From: Acidobacteriaceae bacterium
GTDB taxonomy: Bacteria > Acidobacteriota > Terriglobia > Terriglobales > Acidobacteriaceae
Assembly: GCA_003151335.1 (NCBI GenBank)
Contig: PLXE01000054.1
Location: forward strand, 1-64,000
Direction of reading: 5' to 3'
DNA: 64,000 nucleotides
Shown: piece by piece, positions 56,878 to 64,000 of the stretch
How the letters are laid out: every line of letters starts with the position of its first letter
Numbering within the stretch: position 1 is the first letter of the stretch
Program-made: the position numbers and the translations under genes
Notes under the pieces: generated by a model
The model's input: only the letters and a program-made list of their open reading frames with translations
What the model was told of the DNA's origin: nothing
Database searches by the model: none

Positions 56878-58683
56878 TCATGCGAACGCGGTTTCGGTGT
56901 AGGTCCCGTAAACGTCGCGCAGGGCCTCGCAAATCTCGCCCACCGTCGCGTACGCCTTCACGGCCTCCACGATGAAAGGCATGGTGTTGGCCGGTGAGAC
57001 CTGGCCGTTCTTGCCGGCCTTCGGTTCCTGCGCTGCGGCTTTCCGCAAGGCATCGAGGCAGCAGCGAACTTGGTCGTTGGAGCGGCGCGCCCGCAACGCC
57101 TTCAGTTTCTTGCTTTGCGCCTGGGCGACTTCTTCGCCGATGTAGAGGATGTTGGGCGCCGGTTCTTCGACGACAAAATCGTTGGCGCCGACCGTGATTT
57201 TCTCTCGCGCTTCGGTGGCGCGCTGGAATTGGTAGCTGGCCTCTGCGATTTCTTTCTGCGGGTAGCCCTTCTCGATGGCCGCGACCATGCCGCCCATGGC
57301 ATCCAGCTTCTCGAAATAATCGAACGCTCCCTTCTCCATGTCGAGCGTGAGGCGTTCCAGGAAGTAGGAGCCACCCAGGGGATCGACGGTCTGCGCGACC
57401 CCCGATTCGTACGCGATGATCTGTTGCGTGCGCAGGGCGATGCGCACCGCCTCTTCCGTCGGTAGCGCCAGCGCTTCGTCGTAGGAGTCGGTGTGCAGCG
57501 ACTGGGTCCCGCCCAGCACCGCGGCCAGCGCCTGAATGGCGACGCGCGCGATGTTGTTCATCGGCTGCTGCGCGGTCAGCGAGACGCCTGCGGTTTGCGA
57601 GTGGAATCGCATCAGCCAGGTGCGCTGGTGCTTGGCTTCGAAGCGGTCTTTCATCAGGCGATACCAGATCTTACGGGCGGCGCGATACTTCGCAAGTTCC
57701 TCGAAGAAATCATTGTGCGCGTTGAAGAAAAAGCTGAGCCGCGGGCCAAACTCATCTACGTCGAGGCCACGACGGCGCGCCCATTCGACGTACTCCACGC
57801 CGTCGTAGATGGTGAAGGCCAACTCCTGCAACGCGGTCGAACCGGCTTCGCGAATGTGATAGCCGCTGATCGAAATCGTGTTGTAGCGCGGCGTGAACTT
57901 GGAACCGAACTCGAAGGTGTCAATCACCAGCCGCATCGAAGGCGCTGGCGGATAGATGTATTCCTTCTGCGCGATGTATTCCTTCAGGATGTCGTTCTGA
58001 ATGGTGCCGGAAATTTTCTTCCAGTCGGCGCCCTGCTTCTCCGCAACCACGAGATACATGGCCCACAAGATCGACGCCGGCGAATTGATGGTCATCGAGA
58101 CCGTCGTCTTCTCCAGATCAATCCCGCCGAACAGGATCTCCATGTCCTCCAGCGAATCGATGGCCACGCCGCACTTGCCGACTTCGCCTTCGCTGAAGGG
58201 ATGATCGCTGTCATAGCCCATCAGCGTGGGCAAATCGAATGCGACGGAAAGGCCGCCGCCGCCGTGGGCCAGTAGATACTTGTAGCGCTCATTGGTCTCC
58301 TCCGGCGAAGCAAAGCCGGAGAACTGGCGCATGGTCCACATCCTGCCGCGGTATCCGGAAGCATGAATGCCGCGCGTGAAGGGCGGCTGGCCGGGATAAT
58401 TCAGGTAGTCTTCGTACTTCCAGTCGGCAGGAAGATCGGCGGGCGTGTAGAGCCGCCGGATCGGCAGGCCAGAGATGGTGGTGTAGCGCGCATGACCGTG
58501 CTCGTCAACGTTGACGCCCGTGGGCGCGCCAATCGGCTTCTCCGGTCCCTTTTCCAGACTCGGAGCGAGCGTTTTCTCGGCCCATTGCTTCTCCGACTCG
58601 GAAGGATGGCGGCCATTCTCGAAGAGATCGGTGACCGGCGATTCGGCCAGAACTTTTCCGTCAGGCTTGCGGCTATCAGACAT
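56878..58683 (-). CDS. Large subunit of B12-dependent acyl-CoA mutase, isobutyryl-CoA mutase-like
   Basis: A 601-residue catalytic barrel without its own B12 domain. Shared mutase blocks: [45 protein letters not shown] (His276) and [15 protein letters not shown]. At the two positions that define substrate, methylmalonyl-CoA mutase has Tyr89 and Arg207; here they are Phe121 (WTMRQF) and Gln239 (KEYIAQ), the pair known from isobutyryl-CoA mutase. The protein also has the [12 protein letters not shown] stretch of that group. It should isomerise isobutyryl- and butyryl-CoA rather than methylmalonyl-CoA, with the 140-residue B12 subunit as partner. Confidence 0.85.
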   Translation of the reverse strand: MSDSRKPDGKVLAESPVTDLFENGRHPSESEKQWAEKTLAPSLEKGPEKPIGAPTGVNVDEHGHARYTTISGLPIRRLYTPADLPADWKYEDYLNYPGQPPFTRGIHASGYRGRMWTMRQFSGFASPEETNERYKYLLAHGGGGLSVAFDLPTLMGYDSDHPFSEGEVGKCGVAIDSLEDMEILFGGIDLEKTTVSMTINSPASILWAMYLVVAEKQGADWKKISGTIQNDILKEYIAQKEYIYPPAPSMRLVIDTFEFGSKFTPRYNTISISGYHIREAGSTALQELAFTIYDGVEYVEWARRRGLDVDEFGPRLSFFFNAHNDFFEELAKYRAARKIWYRLMKDRFEAKHQRTWLMRFHSQTAGVSLTAQQPMNNIARVAIQALAAVLGGTQSLHTDSYDEALALPTEEAVRIALRTQQIIAYESGVAQTVDPLGGSYFLERLTLDMEKGAFDYFEKLDAMGGMVAAIEKGYPQKEIAEASYQFQRATEAREKITVGANDFVVEEPAPNILYIGEEVAQAQSKKLKALRARRSNDQVRCCLDALRKAAAQEPKAGKNGQVSPANTMPFIVEAVKAYATVGEICEALRDVYGTYTETAFA

Positions 58684-58800
58684 GAGCTACCCCATTGGAA
58701 GACGAACCCTACATGCTAGTGGATGCCTCGACCCGGAGCAAGAAGTGACGGCGAGGCGAGATTGTCGCCCCCACCTGAAATCGTCATTGCGAAAGCATTG

Positions 58801-59682
58801 TCAATGTTCAAGCTCCTGCTTACGCTCGTTCAGCATCGCGGCCAGCTCAGAAGCAGAAATGGCTTCGCCTATCATTGTCTGAGTTTTCTGATAGAACTCA
58901 TCGAGTATCATTGCCGTCATTTGCGGAATACTGAGATTGAGTTTGGCCTGCGAGCCATCTTGCCTAGTAATGGTCATACCGTAGCCCCACCCACCAGTTG
59001 CTTGGGACATTTGATCAAGCATTTGTTTGATGTATTCGGGGTAAAAGTGCATCGTGAGTACGACTATTCCGATCACGGAGTTCTCTTGTGCCAACAAAAG
59101 CGGGCCGCCGGAGTTACCGTGGTTGAATGCTGCATTGACGACAACATGTTTGACCGGCCTGCCATGTGATCCGTCTGTTCTGTATCCGGCTACATGGCCG
59201 ACGCTCAGGAGGGGTGTCGCCCCGGTATAGGCAAAAGGATAACCCCAGGTGGATACCTCACTGCCAGGCCGGGGGTCACTTTGAGTCGACAGCGTAAAAC
59301 CCTGTCCCAATGCAACTGCAGGAACCAATATCGCCAAGTCCCTTCCGTCATCTTGTACTATTTTTTTGAACGCAACCTTCTGACTATCAGGAGCCAAAGC
59401 AAATAAATTACTCTTGTTGCATTTTTCGACGACGTGGGCGTTCGTTACGACGAATCCCTGATGTAGCAAGAACCCAGTTCCATAAACAAAGCTTCCGGGC
59501 GGATCGGTGAGCGGGCATACGATCATATAGACGTTCTTGATCGCTTCCCTCTGTTTCGGCCCTGCGGCATCCAAAAGCAATCCAGTCTGGACGGATGTTG
59601 GTATCGAAGTGGGCGTCTGTTGCCCCATAGAGTGGCACGTCAGGAGTGCCAAAGTCACCAGCACGGAGCTGTATCTGAACAT
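58801..59682 (-). CDS. Exported trypsin-like serine protease
   Basis: A 293-residue protein with a signal peptide (VLVTLALLTCHSMG). The trypsin-like fold has His in GFVVTNAHVVEKC, Asp in DDGRDLAILVPA and Ser in AFNHGNSGGPLLL. No PDZ domain follows; instead the C-terminal 80 residues are helical and end in Glu/Lys-rich sequence (LAAMLNERKQELEH). It is probably periplasmic; substrate unknown. Confidence 0.87.
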   Translation of the reverse strand: MFRYSSVLVTLALLTCHSMGQQTPTSIPTSVQTGLLLDAAGPKQREAIKNVYMIVCPLTDPPGSFVYGTGFLLHQGFVVTNAHVVEKCNKSNLFALAPDSQKVAFKKIVQDDGRDLAILVPAVALGQGFTLSTQSDPRPGSEVSTWGYPFAYTGATPLLSVGHVAGYRTDGSHGRPVKHVVVNAAFNHGNSGGPLLLAQENSVIGIVVLTMHFYPEYIKQMLDQMSQATGGWGYGMTITRQDGSQAKLNLSIPQMTAMILDEFYQKTQTMIGEAISASELAAMLNERKQELEH

Positions 59683-59928
59683 GAATGCATCCCCTCACTA
59701 AAGGAACGCTCAAGCAAGCAAACATTGCACAGGAAATCTTCTGCGGCAGCACACCCCAGTTTACCGCCTGGAGAGTCCGCCGGTTGCGTACAATTTGCGC
59801 AAACTTAGCCGCCCTTTCCCAGCACGGTTCTCTTTTGCATAGTCACCTTCACGATAGAGTGTTCACATCTTCGTGCGTCGCTATTGTCTCTGTTTTCTCG
59901 GAATCCAGTTTCCTCCCAGCATCTTCGT

Positions 59929-59959
59929 CCCGCCGAGCGAAACTACAGCGCTCGGCGGG
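59929..59959 (-). terminator. Strong hairpin just downstream of the TolC-type gene
   Basis: CCCGCCGAGCG and CGCTCGGCGGG form a perfect 11-bp stem, starting 9 bp past the stop codon of the gene on the minus strand. No T tract follows, so it may protect the mRNA end or act as a Rho-linked terminator. Confidence 0.55.
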
Positions 59960-59968
59960 TGGACCCGA

Positions 59969-62149
59969 TTAATGTTGAAGCGGCGGCTGCGACGGCGGTG
60001 CCTGGTCCGGGGTTTGCGGTGGTGTGTCCGGCTGAGGCGCGGGCGTCACTCCGGGAACCGGGATGGGTGTCAAGTTAGGTTGCGTCAGGTCGTTGGTATT
60101 CGCTGGCACGGTGCCGGGTACCTTCGGCTGGTGTTTCACTTGGGCGGCTTCCGCGTCTGACATGTCAATGCCGAGCTTGGCTAAAGTCTCGGCGGTAGAT
60201 AAATCGAGTTGCACCTTCGACTTCTCGTAATTGGTGGCCGCCGCCAGGACATTCGACTCCGCCTGAGTCAAGTTGGAGGACGATTGCAACACCAGCGTGC
60301 TGGTGGAAGCGCCCATGCGCAGTTTTTTCTGCTCGGCATCCAGGCTCTGGGCGGCGTAGTCGCGGGCCGCCAGTGCCGCTTGCAGTCCCACGTAGTTCTG
60401 TTGCATGGCGAATTGCGCCTGCCGCACTTGCAGCCGGATGGTGTTTTCGGTTTGCTGCAAACTCATCTGCGCCTGGCGATATTCCAATAATGAGCGCACC
60501 TGGTCGGCCTGAATCTGGCGGTTACGCAGCGGAATGTTGATATTGATTCCGACTCCTTTGTCCGGCGCACTGCTGTTGAACAGATTGCCGAACGCGTCGC
60601 TGTAACCGGTTGTCGGGAACGATCCTGGCGGCGGGCAACCCCGACTGGTATTCGTACACAAAGGGTTCTGCGGTCCAGCCAGAGCGGAAGCGCCATAGAA
60701 AGCGTACAAGTCGACCGTCGGCAATAACTGGTTGCGAATCGACTTGCGTGAGATTTCGTTGTTGGTGAGGGTGAGGCGCGCGGTGGTGATCTCGGGACGT
60801 TGCTTCAAGGCTTCGTCGATCAGGTCCTCCACCGGCCGCACCTCGTACTGTTCGGATGTACTCAGGGTGTCCGTGGGAATTACGGGCGCAACGGCGAGCA
60901 TAGGGTCGGCCATGTTGCGGGTGATCGCGTTCTTCATGAGCAGTTGTTGCAACTGCAGATTCACTTGCGCGGTAATCAGGTTTTGCTTGGCCGTGGCCAC
61001 GGCACTCTGCGACTGGACCACAGTCAGCGGAGCCAGCGTCCCGGCGGCCACTTGCTTCTGATTGTCGGAAAGCGTCTTGTTGGTGAGATCGAGGGCACGC
61101 TGCTGTACGGTCACGTTGGAGTACGCATTCACCAGGTCCCAGTAGATGTTCTCGATCTGCGATACCGTCTGGATGATCTGCTGACGAAAGGTGACATCTT
61201 CGATCTCACGGTTGTTTCTGGCAATGCGGATCCATCGCAGGTTGGGATCGTAGCCGAATCCCGAGAGCAGGTGCTGGCGCACTTCAAAGCGGAAGTTCGG
61301 GGTCAGGGTAGGATTCAAAGTATTGAAAAGGGAATTCGACGCTGCGCGGTTGTTATTGAAACCCACCGTCATCAAGGTCCCGGTAGAAAATCCCTGGCTG
61401 TAGAGGAAGTTGGCCGTTGTCGTGTTTTGGGTCAGAACATTGGTGCCGGTGAAGATGGTATTGGCCTCTGGCGTGGTGGCGTGCTCAATCGATACCGTTC
61501 CCGAAAGTACGGGATCATAGTTGTCAAGCGGGGGGCCTTCGCCCTGCGTGGACGCGACAATGCCCCCCACTCCCGCACCGGCCCCGCCAACTCCGATGGT
61601 CGTGCCACCTGCGCCGCCGCCCGTGGTTCCCGTGGTGGAGGTGCCAGTGCCACCAGCCGACGTCGTACCGGTGGCTCCGCCGGGGGTGCCCTGGACCAAG
61701 CCGGTATTCACGCCGAGCGCAAACGCTCCCGAACTCGTCCGCAGAATGTCGGTATCGGCAATGGACAGGTTGTAGCGCTGAATGCCGATGTCAAGGTTGT
61801 TTTCCAGCGCCATCGCGACCGCATCGTTCAGCGACAAGTACATGCTGCCGTCTTTCATCAACTGGTCGATGCGGGCGGAGTTGGTCACGTTCAGTGGAGC
61901 AACATCGCGCGCCGTATAAACCACGAACGGATTGGGAAATTGCCGCTTGCCCCGGGTGTAGTCCTGATCGGAATAAACACGAGCATTGTGCTGTGGCGCC
62001 GGCGCCTGAGGCAGCGGGGTCAGCGGCGGGTTGTTGGGCGCGGTTTGCGGCGATGCGTTCTGGGCAAAACTCGCAGTGGCAAGTATCCCCAGCAGAAATG
62101 CAGATACCAGGATTGAGCTGACCGGCCTGACGGACTTAGAACCAGACAT
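59969..62149 (-). CDS. TolC-family outer membrane efflux protein
   Basis: A protein of about 726 residues; the ATG at 62149 follows GGGAGA, and gives a signal peptide (SSILVSAFLLGILATASFAQ). Two TolC-type helical repeats: LSLNDAVAMALENNLDIGIQRYNLSIAD early and RPEITTARLTLTNNEISRKSI later, with NQLLPTVDLYAFYG and the coiled QLDLSTAETLAKLGID. Longer than typical (450-500) because of a Gly/Thr-rich insert (about residues 145-205) and a Pro-rich tail. No inner-membrane pump genes are next to it. Confidence 0.85.
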   Translation of the reverse strand: MSGSKSVRPVSSILVSAFLLGILATASFAQNASPQTAPNNPPLTPLPQAPAPQHNARVYSDQDYTRGKRQFPNPFVVYTARDVAPLNVTNSARIDQLMKDGSMYLSLNDAVAMALENNLDIGIQRYNLSIADTDILRTSSGAFALGVNTGLVQGTPGGATGTTSAGGTGTSTTGTTGGGAGGTTIGVGGAGAGVGGIVASTQGEGPPLDNYDPVLSGTVSIEHATTPEANTIFTGTNVLTQNTTTANFLYSQGFSTGTLMTVGFNNNRAASNSLFNTLNPTLTPNFRFEVRQHLLSGFGYDPNLRWIRIARNNREIEDVTFRQQIIQTVSQIENIYWDLVNAYSNVTVQQRALDLTNKTLSDNQKQVAAGTLAPLTVVQSQSAVATAKQNLITAQVNLQLQQLLMKNAITRNMADPMLAVAPVIPTDTLSTSEQYEVRPVEDLIDEALKQRPEITTARLTLTNNEISRKSIRNQLLPTVDLYAFYGASALAGPQNPLCTNTSRGCPPPGSFPTTGYSDAFGNLFNSSAPDKGVGININIPLRNRQIQADQVRSLLEYRQAQMSLQQTENTIRLQVRQAQFAMQQNYVGLQAALAARDYAAQSLDAEQKKLRMGASTSTLVLQSSSNLTQAESNVLAAATNYEKSKVQLDLSTAETLAKLGIDMSDAEAAQVKHQPKVPGTVPANTNDLTQPNLTPIPVPGVTPAPQPDTPPQTPDQAPPSQPPLQH

Positions 62150-62394
62150 TCTTTCGTCTCCCAAAAAAATGCGTTAGAGTACTTTGGGTTTCGCGTCTTT
62201 CACCTGCTTCCTGTCGCCTTATCTCTGATGCGGCAGAATTCGCAAGGAAGCGATCTCAGATGACGCCGCAGAGGCGGGGAAACCGTTACCAACCTCGTAA
62301 GCAGCAGGAAATGTCATAGTATAGCTGACACACTGCCGCCGCTTGCGGAAGGTATGTGCACAAGATTGAAATTCAGACTGAAAGGAACGCCTCG

Positions 62395-63111
62395 ATGAAA
62401 CGCCTTTTTGCGAGTTTCGCGATTCTGGTTTTGTGGGCCCTTCCTGGTTTTGCGCAGCAACCGGCCGCTGCTCCGCCGCAGCCGTCCACCCATCACGCCG
62501 TCAAGACTCTGCCACCGCCCTCCGCCGATGCCATCTGGGCTGACCTCATGGAAGGCAATAAGCGGTTCATGGCCGGCAAGCCCAAGGCCCGCCAGTTGGT
62601 CAGTCTGCGCGCAAGCCTCGCCAGCAGCCAGCATCCCAATGTAATCGTGTTGGCGTGCTCCGACAGTCGCGTGGCGCCGGAGTTAGTGTTTGACAAGAGC
62701 CTCGGCGAACTGTTCGTAGTGCGCTCAGCCGGAAATATCGCTGACGCCATCGGGGTGGGCAGCATCGAGTATGCGGTGGAACATCTGGGCAGCAGCGTGC
62801 TCGTTGTGATGGGCCACACCAAGTGCGGGGCCGTGACCGCCGCGTGCTCGGGCGAAAAAATGCCATCCGCGAGCCTGCAAACCATCGTGGACAAGATCGA
62901 TCCTGCGGTTGCTATCGCCGCCAAATCCGCCAAAGGCAATGAGCTGATCGAAGACGCGATCGTGCAAAACGTCCATCGCAGCGCCCAGGACGTGCTCGCC
63001 AGCAGCGAGATCCTGCAGCATTTTGTGGCAGACGGGAAACTCAAAGTGATTGAGGCGGAGTATCAGTTGGATAGCGGAGCCGTGGTCCGGCTGGACAAGG
63101 CGCAGCATTGA
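62395..63111 (+). CDS. Exported beta-class carbonic anhydrase
   Basis: A 238-residue protein. The ATG at 62395 follows AAAGGAAC and gives a signal peptide (FASFAILVLWALPGFAQ). Zinc ligands Cys88 (LACSDSRV, with the Asp-Arg pair), His141 and Cys144 (GHTKCGAV) are in place, as are SAGNIAD and EYAVEHLG. It hydrates CO2 in the periplasm, where it may help pH balance or bicarbonate supply. It stands alone between the divergent TolC-type gene and truA. Confidence 0.92.
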   Translation: MKRLFASFAILVLWALPGFAQQPAAAPPQPSTHHAVKTLPPPSADAIWADLMEGNKRFMAGKPKARQLVSLRASLASSQHPNVIVLACSDSRVAPELVFDKSLGELFVVRSAGNIADAIGVGSIEYAVEHLGSSVLVVMGHTKCGAVTAACSGEKMPSASLQTIVDKIDPAVAIAAKSAKGNELIEDAIVQNVHRSAQDVLASSEILQHFVADGKLKVIEAEYQLDSGAVVRLDKAQH

Positions 63112-63255
63112 TTTCAGTGCGAATTGTGGCGCTGACTCCCTCGGGGAAGAGTGGCTTTATGGCAGTGAAGTCCGAGATTGCGGCGTCGCTCGCAGCTTTA
63201 CACTGCTTAAGAGAACGCCGCACGCCGGACACCCGGTCTGCTTGCCCCGAATGAT

Positions 63256-64000
63256 GTGAGTCGCAATCTCAAAATCACGCTGGCCTATGACGGATCGGAG
63301 TTTCACGGATGGCAAATCCAACCGGGACTGCGAACTGTGCAGGGCACACTGGCGGAGTGCCTTCAACGGCTGACCAGCGAAGAGGTACTACCGCAAGGCT
63401 CGGGGCGCACCGATGCGGGTGTCCATGCGCTGGCCCAGGTCGCGTCGGTGAGGCTTGAGAGTCCGATTCCAGAGCGAAACCTGGTCATCGCGCTGAACGA
63501 TGTGCTTCCCCCTTCGGTGCGGGTAAATGGCGTGGAGGTGGTCGGGGACGACTTCCACGCGCGGCATTCCGCCAAGGCGAAAACCTACCGCTATCGCATT
63601 TATCGCAAGGATATTTGCCCGCCATTCCTGGCCAGATACGTTTTTCATGACCCCTATCCCATGAACGAAGAGGCGCTCATTCGCGCGTCGGAGCATGTTG
63701 TCGGCAAACACGACTTCACTTCGTTTGCGGCTTCCGACCCGGAGCGTAGCGCACGCATGGCGGAGGGCAGGGAAGCAGAAGCTTCCCATTCTGGAATCAC
63801 GACGAATGTGCGCACCATTCACTTTTCGCAGTGGATGAGAACGGACGAGGAGCTGGTTTACACTGTGCGCGGAGATGGTTTCTTGCACCACATGGTGCGA
63901 AACCTCGTCGGTACTTTTTTGCAGGTCGGAAAAGGTGCATTGCAGATCGAGCATGTGCCGGAGATTCTCGACGCCCGCAATCGCAGCGCGGCCGGCCCTA
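63256..64000 (+). CDS. truA: tRNA pseudouridine synthase A, cut by the window end
   Basis: The frame starts with GTG at 63256 and runs off the right edge after 248 codons with no stop. It begins SRNLKITLAYDGSEFHGWQ, has the catalytic Asp in GSGRTDAGVHALAQVA, and continues with ALNDVLPPSVRV, AKTYRYRIY, DFTSFAASDPE and GDGFLHHMVRNLVGT. TruA makes pseudouridine at positions 38-40 of many tRNAs. The C-terminal few residues are missing because of the window edge. Confidence 0.93.
   Translation, partial: MSRNLKITLAYDGSEFHGWQIQPGLRTVQGTLAECLQRLTSEEVLPQGSGRTDAGVHALAQVASVRLESPIPERNLVIALNDVLPPSVRVNGVEVVGDDFHARHSAKAKTYRYRIYRKDICPPFLARYVFHDPYPMNEEALIRASEHVVGKHDFTSFAASDPERSARMAEGREAEASHSGITTNVRTIHFSQWMRTDEELVYTVRGDGFLHHMVRNLVGTFLQVGKGALQIEHVPEILDARNRSAAGP

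Noticed and set aside
60800-62116. 438-codon plus-strand frame opposite the TolC-type gene
   Set aside because: Antisense to a clear TolC-family gene; Arg/Gly-rich and without any domain.

Overview
The window looks like a chromosomal segment of an Acidobacteriota bacterium (Terriglobia/Koribacter-like). This rests on its fairly high GC content, the gene content (PEP-CTERM protein, LemA/TPM pair, PgeF, long TolC-type protein, isobutyryl-CoA-mutase-like enzyme, Tat-exported aminotransferase) and spacers rich in short dispersed hairpin repeats. The placement is inferred from protein character; no 16S rRNA gene is present.

Layout. Bases 1-5524 are the integrase end of an integrated element: an IS1380-type transposase, two proteins of unknown function, an excisionase-like helix-turn-helix protein divergent from a zinc-finger protein, and a tyrosine integrase whose 3' end runs antisense into a tRNA-Leu(UAG) gene. 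The other end of the element lies outside the window. Next come a sigma-54 promoter with a PEP-CTERM protein and the nitrogen-control cluster amtB-glnK-glnD. Around 12-14.3 kb are a CorC-type protein and an orphan oligopeptide-type permease. At 14.4-18.75 kb is a methionine operon (transsulfuration PLP enzyme, aspartokinase-homoserine dehydrogenase fusion without ACT domains, second transsulfuration enzyme). Its leader carries a sigma-70 promoter, a Met-rich short reading frame and mutually exclusive hairpins ending in an intrinsic terminator, which has the form of a ribosome-mediated attenuator.

From 18.8 to 33.8 kb are mostly housekeeping genes: LemA/nucleotidyltransferase/TPM, a cupin, a sorbosone-dehydrogenase-like protein, folP, a PBP4-type carboxypeptidase, P5C dehydrogenase, pgeF, thiE, ridA and ppk1. 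From 34 to 43 kb lie a MITE-like element with 32-bp inverted ends, TPR proteins, a truncated class V aminotransferase, a VOC protein and a class A PBP. From 43 to 49 kb are a large modular secreted protein, hutH, a YbgC-type thioesterase and an M23-like protein that appears to have lost zinc ligands.

From 49.3 to 58.7 kb is acyl-CoA metabolism: enoyl-CoA hydratase, HMG-CoA lyase and carboxyltransferase (lower leucine degradation, without a visible biotin carboxylase), and a B12-dependent acyl-CoA mutase split into two genes, whose active-site positions match isobutyryl-CoA mutase rather than methylmalonyl-CoA mutase. The right end has a trypsin-like protease, a TolC-type protein, an exported beta-carbonic anhydrase and the start of truA, which is cut by the window edge.

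The strongest candidate for something undescribed is the methionine attenuator at 14401-14607.
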